Assembly: GCA_910588045.1 (NCBI GenBank)
Contig: CAJUPS010000008.1
Coordinates: 8,594 to 72,593, forward strand
Reading direction: 5' to 3'
DNA from: an uncultured Oscillospiraceae bacterium
GTDB lineage: Bacteria > Bacillota > Clostridia > Oscillospirales > Oscillospiraceae
Length of the DNA stretch: 64,000 nucleotides
A program made the translations under genes and the position numbers. The notes under the pieces are model-generated. The model searched no databases, had not been told where the DNA came from, and saw only the letters and a list, made by a program, of their open reading frames with translations. This document shows, piece by piece, positions 20,411-29,964 of this stretch (position 1 is its first letter; every line of letters starts with the position of its first letter).

Positions 20411-20935
20411 ATGAACATACAGACAACGGAAGGGCTCAGGATGCCGATTTCTGGTGCGAACGCGGTTTCAGCTTCGACTGCGGCTGAGAAGATACTGGGA
20501 GTACCCCAGGTTCAGAGGCCGGAGGAGGAGACCCCGCAGCGGAAGCCCGTGATGGACGAATACGTTCCGGAGGAACCCCAGGCGCCATCCGGACGCTACT
20601 GGCTGGGCAGGGACGGGGACGGGCAGCCCAAGATTTATTTCGACGACCCGGAGCGGGCGGCGGAGGGACCCGAGCAGGCCAATCAGGGAGCGAAAGGCCC
20701 GGAGAGGAACGACGGCGAAGAGGAGCGCTGGGCCTGTGATACCGGCAAGGCAGACCGCGAAATCGAAAAGCTGAAAAGGAAGCGGCAGGAGTTGGAGCAG
20801 CAGCTCAATACCGAGACCGACGAGGCCAAGATCAAGGATCTGGAGCGCCAGCTGGCCCAGGTGGAACAGGAGCTGAAGCAGAAGGACAACGATACCTACC
20901 GGAAGCAGCACGCCGCATTCACACAGCTCTCTTAA
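20411..20935 (+). CDS. Hypothetical protein with C-terminal coiled coil
   Basis: 174 residues; AGAAAGGGGAACGGAC precedes ATG 20411. The N-terminal two thirds are low in hydrophobic residues and rich in Pro, Glu and Gly, so probably disordered. Residues about 112-160 form a strong heptad-like coiled coil (REIEKLKRKRQELEQQL and KIKDLERQLAQVEQEL). There is no signal peptide or membrane segment. The function is unknown; scaffold or adaptor roles fit, but nothing specific points to one. Confidence 0.72.
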   Translation: MNIQTTEGLRMPISGANAVSASTAAEKILGVPQVQRPEEETPQRKPVMDEYVPEEPQAPSGRYWLGRDGDGQPKIYFDDPERAAEGPEQANQGAKGPERNDGEEERWACDTGKADREIEKLKRKRQELEQQLNTETDEAKIKDLERQLAQVEQELKQKDNDTYRKQHAAFTQLS

Positions 20936-20966
20936 TCCTCAGTACAAATCGTTTTTGACACGCAGA

Positions 20967-21006
20967 AGAGGTCCTGCCGCAAAGTCAGTTTTGCAGCAGG
21001 ACCTCT
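20967..21006. terminator. Bidirectional terminator
   Basis: AGAGGTCCTGC pairs with GCAGGACCTCT, with an inner GCAAA/TTTGC stem, between convergent genes. Confidence 0.82.
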
Positions 21007-21021
21007 CTGTCGAAAAAAGAA

Positions 21022-22272
21022 TTACCGCGCCATCATTTCCTCGATTTCCTCCACCCGAAGCAGGCGGTCGCCGGTCAGATCCTCCGGCGCGTTCTCCGTC
21101 ACCAGAATGTCGTTCTCCAAGCGGATACCGATCCCCTCCTCCGCCACGTACAGCCCGGGCTCACAGGTGATGACCATGCCCGGTTCATAGACCAGGCGGT
21201 CGCTGGGGTCGTGGGTGTCCAGTCCCAGGGAGTGGGAGACGCCATGGTAATAGTATTTGGAGACCTCGCTGTCGTCGCTGATAAGCCCCGCCGTCCGCAG
21301 GGCCTTCTTATAAAAGTCAATGACCGCCTGGTTGGATTCCTTGACGGCCACGCCGGGACGCATCTTCTCCCTGGCAACCTCCATGGCCTCCCGGACGATG
21401 CCGAACAGCTCCTTTTGCCTGTCGGTGAACTTCCCGCCTACGGGGAACGTCCGGGACACGTCGGCAGAATAGTACCCGTATTCCGCCCCCAGATCCACCA
21501 GCAGCAGGTCGCCGTCCCTGGCTATGCAGTTGTTGTCGGAGTAGTGGAGCATCACCGCGTTCTCCCCGGCGGCGGCGATGGTCTCGAAGCCGTGGCGCAG
21601 TCCGCTGCGGGCCACGTAGTGCTCGTAGTCCGCCTGCCACTGGTACTCGTACTCGCCGGGGCGGGCGCTCTGGAGCATATGCCTGAGCGCCTCGATGGTC
21701 ACATCGCCCGCCCTGCGGATACACGCGACCTCCTCCGGAGTCTTGACGGCGCGCAGGGAGGCGATCTCCCGCGCGATGTTCCGGATCTGCACTGCGGGGA
21801 ACTTCTCCCGGATGGTCCGGGCGTACTCCTCCGCGGGGGTGGGCGCGGCCTTCATGGACAGGCGGTCGAAGGAGAAATACACATCCGACACGCCTGTCGC
21901 CAGCCGGGCCAGCGGCGAGGTCACATAGCTGTCCAGCTCCGGCATATAGTGGACCCTATCGGCCTTGAGGCCGCTGCGCTCGCTGGCGCGCTCCTTGGTC
22001 AGCATTTTCCCGTTCCACTTGATCGTGTAGTCATCGGGCTCGTCAATAAACAGGTGCATAAATTCGCCGCGGGCGTTCTTGCTCATCAGCAGCCAGACAT
22101 TCTGGGTGTCGATACCGGTCATGTAGTAGAAGTTCCGGTTCACGGAAAAGGGGCTCATGTCCTGGTCGTTGCTCTTGACCGGGGCCGTCCCGGAGTACAG
22201 CAGCACCATACTGCCCTCCTCCAGCTTCTCCATCAGCCGCCGGCGGTTATTGCTAAAAAATTCAGCGTTCAT
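21022..22272 (-). CDS. pepP: Xaa-Pro aminopeptidase (M24B)
   Basis: 416 residues. An N-terminal creatinase-like domain (about 1-165) is followed by the pita-bread catalytic domain. Metal ligands are visible in family order: Asp in LLLVDLGAEYGYYSADVSR (two Asp), His in YYHGVSHSLGLDTHD, Glu in VITCEPGLYV and Glu in GIRLENDI. It removes N-terminal residues next to proline from peptides in the cytoplasm. AGGAGG precedes ATG 22272. It is a single gene, separated from the next by a hairpin. Confidence 0.94.
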   Translation of the reverse strand: MNAEFFSNNRRRLMEKLEEGSMVLLYSGTAPVKSNDQDMSPFSVNRNFYYMTGIDTQNVWLLMSKNARGEFMHLFIDEPDDYTIKWNGKMLTKERASERSGLKADRVHYMPELDSYVTSPLARLATGVSDVYFSFDRLSMKAAPTPAEEYARTIREKFPAVQIRNIAREIASLRAVKTPEEVACIRRAGDVTIEALRHMLQSARPGEYEYQWQADYEHYVARSGLRHGFETIAAAGENAVMLHYSDNNCIARDGDLLLVDLGAEYGYYSADVSRTFPVGGKFTDRQKELFGIVREAMEVAREKMRPGVAVKESNQAVIDFYKKALRTAGLISDDSEVSKYYYHGVSHSLGLDTHDPSDRLVYEPGMVITCEPGLYVAEEGIGIRLENDILVTENAPEDLTGDRLLRVEEIEEMMAR

Positions 22273-22293
22273 CGTAGACCTCCTGTAATTATC

Positions 22294-22324
22294 AAAATGT
22301 GTGGCCCCTAAGGAGTCACATTTT
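22294..22324 (-). terminator. Hairpin after the solute-binding protein gene
   Basis: AAAATGTG (22294-22301) pairs with CACATTTT (22317-22324), overlapping the stop codon of the leftward lipoprotein gene. The T-run is short, so this is a moderate call. Confidence 0.5.
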
Positions 22325-23867
22325 ATTCCTCATCCTCGCCCATGACGGCATCCGCTTCCTCCTCCGCCAAACGCACCGTCCACTGTTCCATGCCCTGGAA
22401 CACATAGGACGGCGCGGGCGCAAGGCCCTCCACCACATCCGGATAGGTCAGCACGGTATAATTCCGGAAGCAGATGGGCGCAATGGGCGTAAAGCTGCGC
22501 AGATGGCTGTACAGCCGCGCGGCCGTCTCCTGCCGGTTCTCCGCCCCGGCGAAGAGCTGGAGCAGAATGTCCGTGGTTTCCCGGGTATATCCGCCATAGT
22601 TGAGCGTCCCCTCCGTGCCGATCAGATCGGTGAGGTCCCAGTCGGCGGTGAGGCGCACCTCGCCCAGATACAGGTCGAACTCCCCCGCCTCCAGCGCCGC
22701 CAGGTATGCCTCCCAGGGCTGCTCCTCCACGGTGATCTGCCACCCCAGCTTGTTGAGCTCCCCGGCGATAAACCGGGCCTCCGCCGCGCGGAAGGCGTCC
22801 CCCCCGCCCACCAGGAGCTTGAGGGGCTCTCTCCCGGCGGCGGGCGGCTGTACCTCCTCCCAGGGCTGCTCCAGCTCCTTGGGATAGAGGGGCGAGGCGG
22901 GGTGCACGGGGAACTGCGCCGCCTGGGCCAACCCGACCAGCTGGGCGCTCACCAGGGTCTCCCGGTCGATGCTCCGGCTCAACTGGGCGCGGAGAGCTTC
23001 GTCCGCGAAGGGCCTCCCCTCCCCAGTGTTGAAGCCGATAAACTGCATGATGGCGGTGGGCTGCACCGTGGCCTGCACCCGGCCGCTGACCATCGAGGGC
23101 GTATCGGCGGGGTCCGTGGGCAGCATCTCCACCTGCCGGGTCTCAAACAGGTACAGCGCGGTCTCCTGGTCCTTGGCGGGCACCAGGGGGATGGTCTTCA
23201 GCGGCAGATCGGTCCCCTCCCGGGCCCGGAGGGATTCCGCCCCGTTCTCCCCCTCCAGTACATAGGGCCCCGTCCCCAGCGGGACCCGCTCTCCGGCGGT
23301 GGTCCGCTTGACAATGGGGATGTCCAGCAGGGCCGGGAGGCCCCGATCCGGCGCCGTCAGCGTGACCGTCACCGTCTGTCCTCTGCGGCCGGCCGCCACC
23401 GATGCCACATTCCGCAGTCGGTAGGCATACCGCTCCGATACCATGGCCCGCTGGAGGGTCTCCTCCACATCCCGGGCGGTGAGGGCCGAACCATCGGAGA
23501 AAACCACGTCCTCCCGCACCGTCAGGGTGCACACCAGGCCGCTCTCGTCCCAGGCATAGCTCTCACAGAGCACGGGCACCGGCTCAAAATGCTCGTCCAG
23601 TCGGAAAAGGGGCTCGTAGAGCAGCGACGCCACCATCTCTTGGAAGCCCTCCCCACCCTCCACCGGGTCCAGCGTCATATTCCGGCAGTAGGGCAGCGAA
23701 AACGCGGCAGGATATGCCGGTTCCTCCGGCTCCTCCTCCTGTGGTTCCTCCGGCAGGAACTGCTGATAGTCCCCCCACTCCTCCTCGGGCGCCTCCGGCT
23801 CCGCCAGCGCGGCGCAGCCGGACAGCAGCAGCAAGGCCGTCAGCAGCAGAACCAGCAGCCGCCTCAT
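22323..23867 (-). CDS. Orphan extracellular solute-binding lipoprotein, family 5
   Basis: 514 residues from ATG 23867. It has a lipoprotein signal peptide (MRRLLVLLLTALLLLSGC, lipobox Cys 18), then an acidic linker and the family 5 fold of oligopeptide/nickel binders (LYEPLFRLDEHFEPVPVLCES, WDESGLVCTLTVREDVVFSDG, given in parts). The start codon overlaps the upstream PgeF-like stop as ATGA, so translation is coupled. No permease or ATPase gene is nearby, so it either works with a transporter coded elsewhere or has another peptide-binding role. Confidence 0.88.
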   Translation of the reverse strand: MRRLLVLLLTALLLLSGCAALAEPEAPEEEWGDYQQFLPEEPQEEEPEEPAYPAAFSLPYCRNMTLDPVEGGEGFQEMVASLLYEPLFRLDEHFEPVPVLCESYAWDESGLVCTLTVREDVVFSDGSALTARDVEETLQRAMVSERYAYRLRNVASVAAGRRGQTVTVTLTAPDRGLPALLDIPIVKRTTAGERVPLGTGPYVLEGENGAESLRAREGTDLPLKTIPLVPAKDQETALYLFETRQVEMLPTDPADTPSMVSGRVQATVQPTAIMQFIGFNTGEGRPFADEALRAQLSRSIDRETLVSAQLVGLAQAAQFPVHPASPLYPKELEQPWEEVQPPAAGREPLKLLVGGGDAFRAAEARFIAGELNKLGWQITVEEQPWEAYLAALEAGEFDLYLGEVRLTADWDLTDLIGTEGTLNYGGYTRETTDILLQLFAGAENRQETAARLYSHLRSFTPIAPICFRNYTVLTYPDVVEGLAPAPSYVFQGMEQWTVRLAEEEADAVMGEDEE

Positions 23868-24691
23868 ACGACCCCCTCCGGCTTCAGGCCGATGAGCGCC
23901 CCCTGGAGGCCCCGTTTGTTTCCGAAAATGCGGTGGCTCCAGTAGAGGTCCGTGTGGCAGGCGGTGCAGGTGGCGCAGACGTCGATCTGCCCCGGGTCCA
24001 CGCCCTCCTCCCGCAGACGCCAGGCGTTGACGCCCTTCAGGTCCACGGTCCACTTCGCCCCCCTGGGCCGGATATACGCCTCCACGCCGCCGCCGAAGGC
24101 GGTGCGCATGGCGTCCGGCACGTCGTCGTGGGTCTCGAAGCAGCAGGGCCCGATGCCCGCGCCGATGGCCACCCGGACATCCCCCGGTTTGGTCCCGAAG
24201 AGGCGGCCCATCTCGCGGACCGCCTTGGCGGGGAGGTCCAGGGCGGTGCCCCTCCAGCCCGCGTGGACCGCGCCGATGGAGCGCGTCACGGGGTCGTGGA
24301 GCAGTAGGATGATACAGTCCGCCGAGAAGACCATCAGGTTCAGCCCCGGCTCACTGGTGACCAGGGCGTCGGCGGTGTAGTCCCTGGGGACAAAGATCCC
24401 CTTGCCCCGGTCTGCGCCGGTGACGTGCCGCACCGTGTCCTCATGGACCTGCTTGGACCGGACCACGTTTTGGACGTCCGTCCCCAGGGCCCCGCAGAAG
24501 CGCCGGTAGTTCTCCAGGACGTTCTCCCAGCTGTCCGGTTCCGAACCGTGCTTTTGGAAATTCATGGAAGCGAAATGCTCTTCGCTGACGCCTCCCAGGC
24601 GGGTGGAAAAGCCGTGGGTCACGCCGGGGGCGTCCAGGATGGACGAGGTGTGATAGACCACGCCGCCGTGGTCGTGGGTTTGAAACGACAT
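23864..24691 (-). CDS. pgeF: PgeF/YfiH-type multicopper-like purine nucleosidase / peptidoglycan editing factor
   Basis: 275 residues from ATG 24691 (GGAGGCACT upstream). The family signatures are GFSTRLGGVS near the N terminus, DCIILLLHDP with the downstream HAGWRGTALDLPAKAV, and GAGIGPCCFE. The His/Cys set that binds metal is present. Members act on nucleosides or prevent wrong amino acids from entering peptidoglycan precursors. The older names are DUF152 or polyphenol oxidase. It sits in a four-gene operon. Confidence 0.92.
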   Translation of the reverse strand: MSFQTHDHGGVVYHTSSILDAPGVTHGFSTRLGGVSEEHFASMNFQKHGSEPDSWENVLENYRRFCGALGTDVQNVVRSKQVHEDTVRHVTGADRGKGIFVPRDYTADALVTSEPGLNLMVFSADCIILLLHDPVTRSIGAVHAGWRGTALDLPAKAVREMGRLFGTKPGDVRVAIGAGIGPCCFETHDDVPDAMRTAFGGGVEAYIRPRGAKWTVDLKGVNAWRLREEGVDPGQIDVCATCTACHTDLYWSHRIFGNKRGLQGALIGLKPEGVV

Positions 24692-24699
24692 AGTGCCTC

Positions 24700-25224
24700 C
24701 TAGCTCTTCAAATAGTCCTCCCGCAGCAGGCCGTACCAGTAGAGGTCCAGCCATCTGCCCCGGCTGAGGCAGTGCTGCTTGAATACGCCCTCCCGGTGCA
24801 GGCCCAGCTTCTCCATCAGGCCCATGGAGCGGACCGTGTCCTCCGTCTCCGCCATGACCTTGTGGACCTCCCGCACCCGGAAGAGGTGGTCCATCAGCGC
24901 GGACACCGCCTCATAGGCGAAGCCCTGCCGCCAGAAGTTCCGGTGGAATATCCAGCCCAGCTCATAGATGCCGGGCTCGTCGATCTGGTTGCAGAGAAGA
25001 TAGCCGATGAGCCGCCCGTCCTCCTTCCGGACGGCGGCGCAGGCCCCCGGCGTTTCCCGCTCCACGCAGAAGGTCCGCAGGAAGTCCCTGGTCTCCTCCT
25101 CCGTGTAGGGGGCCACGTGCTCCATGACCACCGGGTCCCCGAAGATCTCCCAGAGGGCGGCATGGTCCTCCATGGTAAACGGACGGATGATGAGGCGGGG
25201 TGTTTCGATGTGGATCGCTTTCAT
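24700..25224 (-). CDS. GNAT acetyltransferase, RimJ/RimL-like
   Basis: 174 residues. It begins ETPRLIIRPFTMEDHAAL, typical of RimJ/RimL-like acetyltransferases. The acetyl-CoA loop is in the middle (HRNFWRQGFAYEAVSALMDH), with the terminal helix MGLMEKLGLHREG. A strong ribosome site (GAAAGGAG) precedes ATG 25224. It is followed 8 nt later by the PgeF gene. The acceptor substrate is unknown. Confidence 0.9.
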   Translation of the reverse strand: MKAIHIETPRLIIRPFTMEDHAALWEIFGDPVVMEHVAPYTEEETRDFLRTFCVERETPGACAAVRKEDGRLIGYLLCNQIDEPGIYELGWIFHRNFWRQGFAYEAVSALMDHLFRVREVHKVMAETEDTVRSMGLMEKLGLHREGVFKQHCLSRGRWLDLYWYGLLREDYLKS

Positions 25225-25250
25225 TCTATTTTCTCCTTTCTCCCAGGACG

Positions 25251-25856
25251 TCAGGACATTGCCTTTTTCATCCAGGTATCCAAAAACGCAAGCTGTTCCT
25301 CCGTATGAAACCAGTGCTCTCCGTTCTCCATGACAGTGAGATGCGCATTGTGATGCTCTATAAATCTGTTGACCGTTTGGCGTGATATGAGATGGTCGTT
25401 CCCCGCGTATAAAATCTCAGTGGGAACCCTCCATATGATCGGGTGCTCCCTCACAAAGCACAAATATTTCCAGGATAAGGTTTCTCCAAAGCTGGTGGGA
25501 ATTTCTCCCCGCTCACGCAGCTCCGCTTCGGATACCTTCGCCCAGCCCATCATATCCAGTATGAGCCGTTCCATGTCGAGCACGGGTGACAGGAAAAGCG
25601 CTCTCTCAATATCGTACGCCTGTAGGGCGTGCATTGTGAAGTAAGCCCCGATACTGTTTGCTATCACATAGATGCAGCTATAGCTTTTGCGCACCTTGTC
25701 ATACGCCGCCCGGATGGGCTCCTCCACGATCCACGGAAAATCGACGTCGTAATCTATCCCAACAATATCAAAGCCTAAACAATTCTTTCTATACCGTTCG
25801 GCCTCCTGGGAATTTCCGTCTTTTCCGTGGACATATAAAATCGCCTTTTTTGACAT
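25251..25856 (-). CDS. Alpha/beta-hydrolase-like protein
   Basis: 201 residues. It begins KKAILYVHGKDGNSQEA, the usual strand and oxyanion-type loop. The nucleophile elbow is VIANSIGAYF, with Ser in place of the GxSxG pattern (ANSIGA). A late Asp (YAGNDHLIS) and His (NGEHWFH) complete a plausible triad. No signal peptide, so cytoplasmic. It is the first gene of the operon with GNAT, PgeF and the lipoprotein. Confidence 0.78.
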   Translation of the reverse strand: MSKKAILYVHGKDGNSQEAERYRKNCLGFDIVGIDYDVDFPWIVEEPIRAAYDKVRKSYSCIYVIANSIGAYFTMHALQAYDIERALFLSPVLDMERLILDMMGWAKVSEAELRERGEIPTSFGETLSWKYLCFVREHPIIWRVPTEILYAGNDHLISRQTVNRFIEHHNAHLTVMENGEHWFHTEEQLAFLDTWMKKAMS

Positions 25857-25875
25857 ATTGCCTCACCAACTTCCG

Positions 25876-25913
25876 AAAAAGCAGCGCGGGAGGCCGCCAG
25901 AAGCGGCCTCCCG
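25876..25913 (-). terminator. Terminator of the secA operon
   Basis: An 11-bp stem (25887-25897 with 25903-25913), then GCGCTGCTTTTT when read leftward. Confidence 0.85.
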
Positions 25914-25919
25914 GCAAAC

Positions 25920-26399
25920 TCATTTAATATGGGTATCCCACTTCCGGCAGAAGTCCGCGATCTCCACGATCACCTCGTCCTGGCAGTCCAGGGACAGGGG
26001 GATGGCGATCCCCACTTCTTTTCCGTACCGCCCGATCCGTCTGGGCAGCTCCTCCAGGTCCATCCCCGGGCGGTAGAGGTCCTCGGTGTAGTCCTCCACC
26101 CCGTAGACCTCGAAGGGCCAGGGGAGGTCCTTCCAGCCGAAGACCCGGGCCTGGTCGCAGTGGAGGTGGGCGTCGATGCAGATGCAGTCCAGCTCCAGCA
26201 CCACGTCGCACCAGCGGCCCACCGTGATCACGGGGACCGGAAAGAGCTCCACCCGGTACTCCCCGTCCCGCAGGGAGCCGTGCATGTTGTACCAGCCCCA
26301 CCGGGCGGTATACCCGGCCTCCGCCAGCAGCTTACCGATGGACTGTACCCGCCGGTACAGCATACCATATACGCCGTTGAGTGTCTCCCATACTTCCAT
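25920..26399 (-). CDS. Hypothetical protein coupled to secA
   Basis: 159 residues from ATG 26399, which lies 2 nt after the secA stop codon (TGAGTATG). It is acidic and soluble, with many aromatic residues (RWGWYNMHGSL, HLHCDQARVFGWKDLPWPF). It ends CRKWDTHIK. I recognise no family. Coupling to secA suggests shared expression, not a proven secretion role. Confidence 0.75.
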   Translation of the reverse strand: MEVWETLNGVYGMLYRRVQSIGKLLAEAGYTARWGWYNMHGSLRDGEYRVELFPVPVITVGRWCDVVLELDCICIDAHLHCDQARVFGWKDLPWPFEVYGVEDYTEDLYRPGMDLEELPRRIGRYGKEVGIAIPLSLDCQDEVIVEIADFCRKWDTHIK

Positions 26400-26401
26400 A
26401 C

Positions 26402-29161
26402 TCACGCATCCCGTCCGCAGCAATGCTTATACTTCTTCCCGCTCCCGCAGGGGCAGGGGTCGTTGCGCCCGATCTTCTGGACCTTCCGGGGCTGCTTCTT
26501 CACGGTGCCGTCCCCCCGGCCCTCGGTGATGCCGGTGGCCACCCGCTCCCGCTTGACCTCCTGGTTGGTCTTCAGCCGCACGGAGTACAGCCGCCGCACC
26601 GTCTCCTCCTGGATGGCGGCCACCATCTCCTCAAACATGTGCAGGCTCTCCCGCTTGTAGGCGTCCACGGGGTTGGACTGGGCATAGGCCTGGAGCCGAA
26701 TGCCCTGGCGCAGGTCCTGCATGGCGTCGATGTGCTCCATCCAATACTCGTCCACCACCCGCAGCATGACCACGCGCTCCAGCTCCCGCATATCGGGGAA
26801 GCCGGGGTTAGCCTCCTTGGCCTTGGCGATTTCGGCCTCCTTGGCGGCATAGGTCTCCATGGCCTTGTCGGTAAACAGCTTGATGAACTCCTCCGCGCCG
26901 GTCCTCTCGATCTCCTCCGCCGTGAGCTTCACCGCGTACTTGGGGAAGAAGGAGCCCTCCAGGGCCCCCAGCATGGTCCGGTAGGCCTCCTGATCGATGT
27001 GCTTGCTCTCCCCGAAGGCGGTGTGGACCGTCTCCGCGATGATATTGGCGATGAAGTTGGAAATATCCTTTTGCAGGTCCGCGCCGTCCAGCACGTTTTT
27101 CCGCTGGCCGTAGATGAGCTCCCGCTGCTTGTTCATTACGTCGTCGTACTCCAGGGTGCTCTTGCGGGCCTGGAAGTTCCGCGACTCCACGCTGGTCTGG
27201 GCGTTCTCGATGCCCTTGGTGAGCATCTTGTTCTCAATGGGGATGTCCTCCCCCAGGTCCAGCTTCTCCATGAGCCCCGTGATCCGCTCGCCGCCGAACA
27301 GGCGCATGAGGTCGTCGTCCAGGCTCAGGTAGAACCGGCTCTCCCCCGGGTCCCCCTGCCGCCCGGCGCGACCGCGGAGCTGGTTGTCGATACGCCGGGA
27401 GTCGTGGCGCTCGGTGCCGATGATGAACAGCCCTCCTGCCTGCCGGACCTGGTCCGCCTCCCCGGCGATCTCGGCCTTGTGCTTGGCCAGGCTCTCGGCG
27501 AACATCTTCCGGGCGTCCAGAATCTCCTGGTTGTCCGTCTCTGCGTAGCCGGTGGCCTCGGCGATGAGCTCGTCGGTGAGCCCCGCCTTCCGCAGATCGT
27601 TCTTGGCCATGAACTCGGCGTTGCCGCCCAGCATGATGTCGGTGCCGCGTCCGGCCATGTTGGTGGCCACGGTGACGGCCCCCAGCTTGCCCGCCTGGGC
27701 CACGATCTCCGCTTCCTTCTCGTGGTTCTTGGCGTTGAGGACGTTGTGCTTGACTCCCGCCTTGGTCAGCAGCTTGCTCAGGTGCTCGTTCTTCTCGATG
27801 GACACCGTGCCCACCAGCACTGGCTGGCCCTTGGCGTGGCACTCCTTGATCTGCTGGATGACGGCGTTGTACTTGGCGCTCTCGGTCTTGTAGACCACAT
27901 CGTGGTCGTCCTTCCTGGCCAGGGGGCGGTTGGTGGGGATCTCGATGATGTCCAGCTTGTAGATGGTGCCGAACTCCTCCTCCTCGGTGAGGGCCGTACC
28001 GGTCATGCCGGAGAGCTTGCTGTAGAGGCGGAAGTAGTTCTGGAAGGTGATGGTGGCCAGGGTCTTGCTCTCCCGCTCCACCTTGACCCGCTCCTTGGCC
28101 TCGATGGCCTGGTGGAGGCCCTCGCTGTAGCGCCGTCCAAACATCAGGCGGCCCGTGAACTCGTCGACGATGATGACCTGACCGTCCTTGATGACGTAGT
28201 CGATGTCCCGCTTCATGGTGCCGTGGGCCTTGATGGCCTGGTTGATGTGGTGGCTGATGGTGGAGTTCTCCGGGTCGGAGAGGTTCTCCAGGTGGAAGAA
28301 CTCCTCCGCCTTGGCGATGCCCCGGGCGGTGAGGGTGGCGGTGCGGGCCTTCTCGTCCACCACGTAGTCCGCGTCGAGGTTCACGTCCTCCTCGGCCTTC
28401 TCGTCGGTCTCGGCGATGACCAGCTTCTTCAGGGGCCGGACGAACATCTCCGCCATGTCGTAGAGCTGGGTGGACTTCTCCCCCATGCCGGAGATGATCA
28501 GCGGGGTCCGGGCCTCGTCGATGAGGATGGAGTCCACCTCGTCCACGATGGCGAAGTGGTGGCCCCGCTGGACCAGCTCCCCGGCGTAGAGGGCCATGTT
28601 GTCCCGGAGGTAGTCGAAGCCCATCTCGTTGTTGGTGCCGTAGGTGATGTCGGCGGCGTAGGCCGCCTGTCGGGCGGGCTTATCCATGTCGTGGATGATG
28701 AGGCCCACGGTGAGGCCCAGGAAGCGGTAGACCTTCCCCATCCACTCACTGTCGCGCTTGGCCAGGTAGTCGTTGACGGTGACAATGTGGACCCCCTTGC
28801 CCGTCAGGGCGTTGAGGTAGGCGGGGAGGGTGGCCACCAGGGTTTTGCCCTCACCGGTCTTCATTTCGGCGATCCGCCCCTGGTGGAGCACCACGCCGCC
28901 CACCAGCTGCACCCGGAAGGGCCTCATGCCCAGGACCCGCACGGAGGCCTCACGCACGACGGCGAAAGCCTCGGGCAGGATGTCGTCCAGGGTCTCCCCT
29001 TTTTGCAGGCGCTGCTTAAACTCGCCGGTCTTTGCGGTGAGCTGCGCATCGGAGAGCGCCTGATACGCCGGTTCCAGCGCCTCGATCTTGTCCACGATGG
29101 GATAGATCTGCTTCAGCTCCCGCTCGCTGTAAGTCCCGAAAATTTTTGTAATCAAACCCAT
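26402..29161 (-). CDS. secA: SecA preprotein translocase ATPase
   Basis: 919 residues. Motor domain 1 has Walker A ([10 protein letters not shown]) and VDEVDS. The preprotein cross-linking domain lies between about 220 and 370. Motor 2 follows ([33 protein letters not shown]). The helical wing and scaffold regions come next. The C terminus is a zinc-binding SEC-C tail ([17 protein letters not shown]). It powers post-translational protein export through SecYEG. Length and domain content match the housekeeping SecA1. Confidence 0.97.
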   Translation of the reverse strand: MGLITKIFGTYSERELKQIYPIVDKIEALEPAYQALSDAQLTAKTGEFKQRLQKGETLDDILPEAFAVVREASVRVLGMRPFRVQLVGGVVLHQGRIAEMKTGEGKTLVATLPAYLNALTGKGVHIVTVNDYLAKRDSEWMGKVYRFLGLTVGLIIHDMDKPARQAAYAADITYGTNNEMGFDYLRDNMALYAGELVQRGHHFAIVDEVDSILIDEARTPLIISGMGEKSTQLYDMAEMFVRPLKKLVIAETDEKAEEDVNLDADYVVDEKARTATLTARGIAKAEEFFHLENLSDPENSTISHHINQAIKAHGTMKRDIDYVIKDGQVIIVDEFTGRLMFGRRYSEGLHQAIEAKERVKVERESKTLATITFQNYFRLYSKLSGMTGTALTEEEEFGTIYKLDIIEIPTNRPLARKDDHDVVYKTESAKYNAVIQQIKECHAKGQPVLVGTVSIEKNEHLSKLLTKAGVKHNVLNAKNHEKEAEIVAQAGKLGAVTVATNMAGRGTDIMLGGNAEFMAKNDLRKAGLTDELIAEATGYAETDNQEILDARKMFAESLAKHKAEIAGEADQVRQAGGLFIIGTERHDSRRIDNQLRGRAGRQGDPGESRFYLSLDDDLMRLFGGERITGLMEKLDLGEDIPIENKMLTKGIENAQTSVESRNFQARKSTLEYDDVMNKQRELIYGQRKNVLDGADLQKDISNFIANIIAETVHTAFGESKHIDQEAYRTMLGALEGSFFPKYAVKLTAEEIERTGAEEFIKLFTDKAMETYAAKEAEIAKAKEANPGFPDMRELERVVMLRVVDEYWMEHIDAMQDLRQGIRLQAYAQSNPVDAYKRESLHMFEEMVAAIQEETVRRLYSVRLKTNQEVKRERVATGITEGRGDGTVKKQPRKVQKIGRNDPCPCGSGKKYKHCCGRDA

Positions 29162-29214
29162 TCAAATAATACTCCTCTTTCGTAAGAGTGGATCACACAA
29201 CAATACAAGATAAT

Positions 29215-29242
29215 AGTATAGCACAATTCTGGTAATTTGCAA
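29215..29242 (-). promoter_or_regulatory. secA promoter
   Basis: Leftward TTGCAA (29242-29237), 16-nt spacer, TATACT (29220-29215), 54 nt before the secA start. Confidence 0.65.
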
Positions 29243-29259
29243 TGGGAAAATACACGGAA

Positions 29260-29574
29260 TACGCAGCCTATAAGCGCACAGCAGGGCGGCGCACAGCCCT
29301 ATGGCCGCGCGCCGCCCTGCCGACACAACTATATATATCAAAAATCCCGCCCGCGTCCCGGACACGCAGGCGAGGATTTCTGCACGGACTGCCTACGCTC
29401 ATGCGATTCCCTAAGAGCCTGTTTAATATCTCAAGCACCTTTTTTGACACCCAGAGGCTCTTAGAGCCTGTTTCGTATCTCATCGTGCGTTACCGGGGGA
29501 AGCTCTCGGAATAGCCGCTGCCTAAGAGCGAATGAAAGTTCTTTTGGGGAACCTTTTTCCCGGAAGAAAAAGGG
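29260..29574. repeat. Gene-free gap made of inverted repeats and IS-like end sequences
   Basis: The gap holds a GC-rich hairpin near 29280-29322, built from GCAGGGCGGCGC and its complement. A second imperfect hairpin lies near 29340-29380. Two near-identical 18-bp segments starting AGAGCCTGTTT and ending TATCTCA occur at 29413-29431 and 29463-29481. AGGCTC and GAGCCT flank the base of the second copy. No open frame with a ribosome site was seen. It looks like the scar of one or more small mobile elements. Confidence 0.5.
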
Positions 29575-29787
29575 TTAAGCGGTCGCTTCGCTTGGCGTTC
29601 TCTCCCGGAAGAGAAGAGAAATGCACCACAGTCCACCCAGGCCCACCAGGGCGTAAATCACCCGGGAGATCACTCCCATCTGCCCGCCGCAGAGGAAGGC
29701 TACCAGGTCCAGTCCAAACAGTCCGATGGTGCCCCAGTTGAGTGCGCCAATCACGACCAGAAGCAGTGCAATCCGATCCAAAACCAT
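29575..29787 (-). CDS. DUF378 family small membrane protein
   Basis: 70 residues. The family pattern is clear: RIALLLVVIGALNWGTIGLFGLDLVAFL (in parts), a Gly-rich turn, then RVIYALVGLGGLWCISLLF. Two membrane helices are predicted. AAAGGAGGTAACAGAT precedes ATG 29787. The role of DUF378 is not established. A structured leader lies upstream. Confidence 0.88.
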   Translation of the reverse strand: MVLDRIALLLVVIGALNWGTIGLFGLDLVAFLCGGQMGVISRVIYALVGLGGLWCISLLFRERTPSEATA

Positions 29788-29799
29788 ATCTGTTACCTC

Positions 29800-29862
29800 C
29801 TTTTTTGTTGCGAAAGCCGGTCGGCTTACGGAGGTAGTTTTGCCTCTTTATCCGTCGCTATC
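29800..29862 (-). ncRNA. Possible structured leader of the DUF378 gene
   Basis: Read leftward, the 75 nt before the ribosome site contain ACGG-(bulge)-GAGG-loop-CCTC-CGT and then AAGCC-GACC-GGCTT, two stacked small hairpins. The AGGCAAAACTA and CGTAAGCC blocks look conserved in style, as in riboswitch cores. The GACGCAAAGCC core of c-di-GMP-I aptamers is missing. I cannot name an RNA family. Confidence 0.3.
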
Positions 29863-29865
29863 CAT

Positions 29866-29907
29866 ACAAAAAATGGGAGCGGTTCATTGACAAGGAACCG
29901 CTCCCAT
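29866..29907 (-). terminator. Intrinsic terminator of the GH31 gene
   Basis: A 13-bp stem (29873-29885 with 29895-29907), then six T residues when read leftward. Confidence 0.9.
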
Positions 29908-29964
29908 TGCTCCTGCCGACGTCATCACGTAGCTTGCAGGAAAATATTGGAAAACAAGAGCGCG

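Noticed and set aside
22323..23867. Complete peptide ABC importer
   Set aside because: Only the binding lipoprotein is present; no permease or ATPase lies beside it.
26381..29185. 934-codon open frame opposite secA
   Set aside because: Shadow frame. SecA motifs on the other strand are complete, and this frame has no ribosome site or family.
29790..29866. A third c-di-GMP-I riboswitch
   Set aside because: GGCAAA is present but the GACGCAAAGCC strand and the GAAA tetraloop helix are missing.
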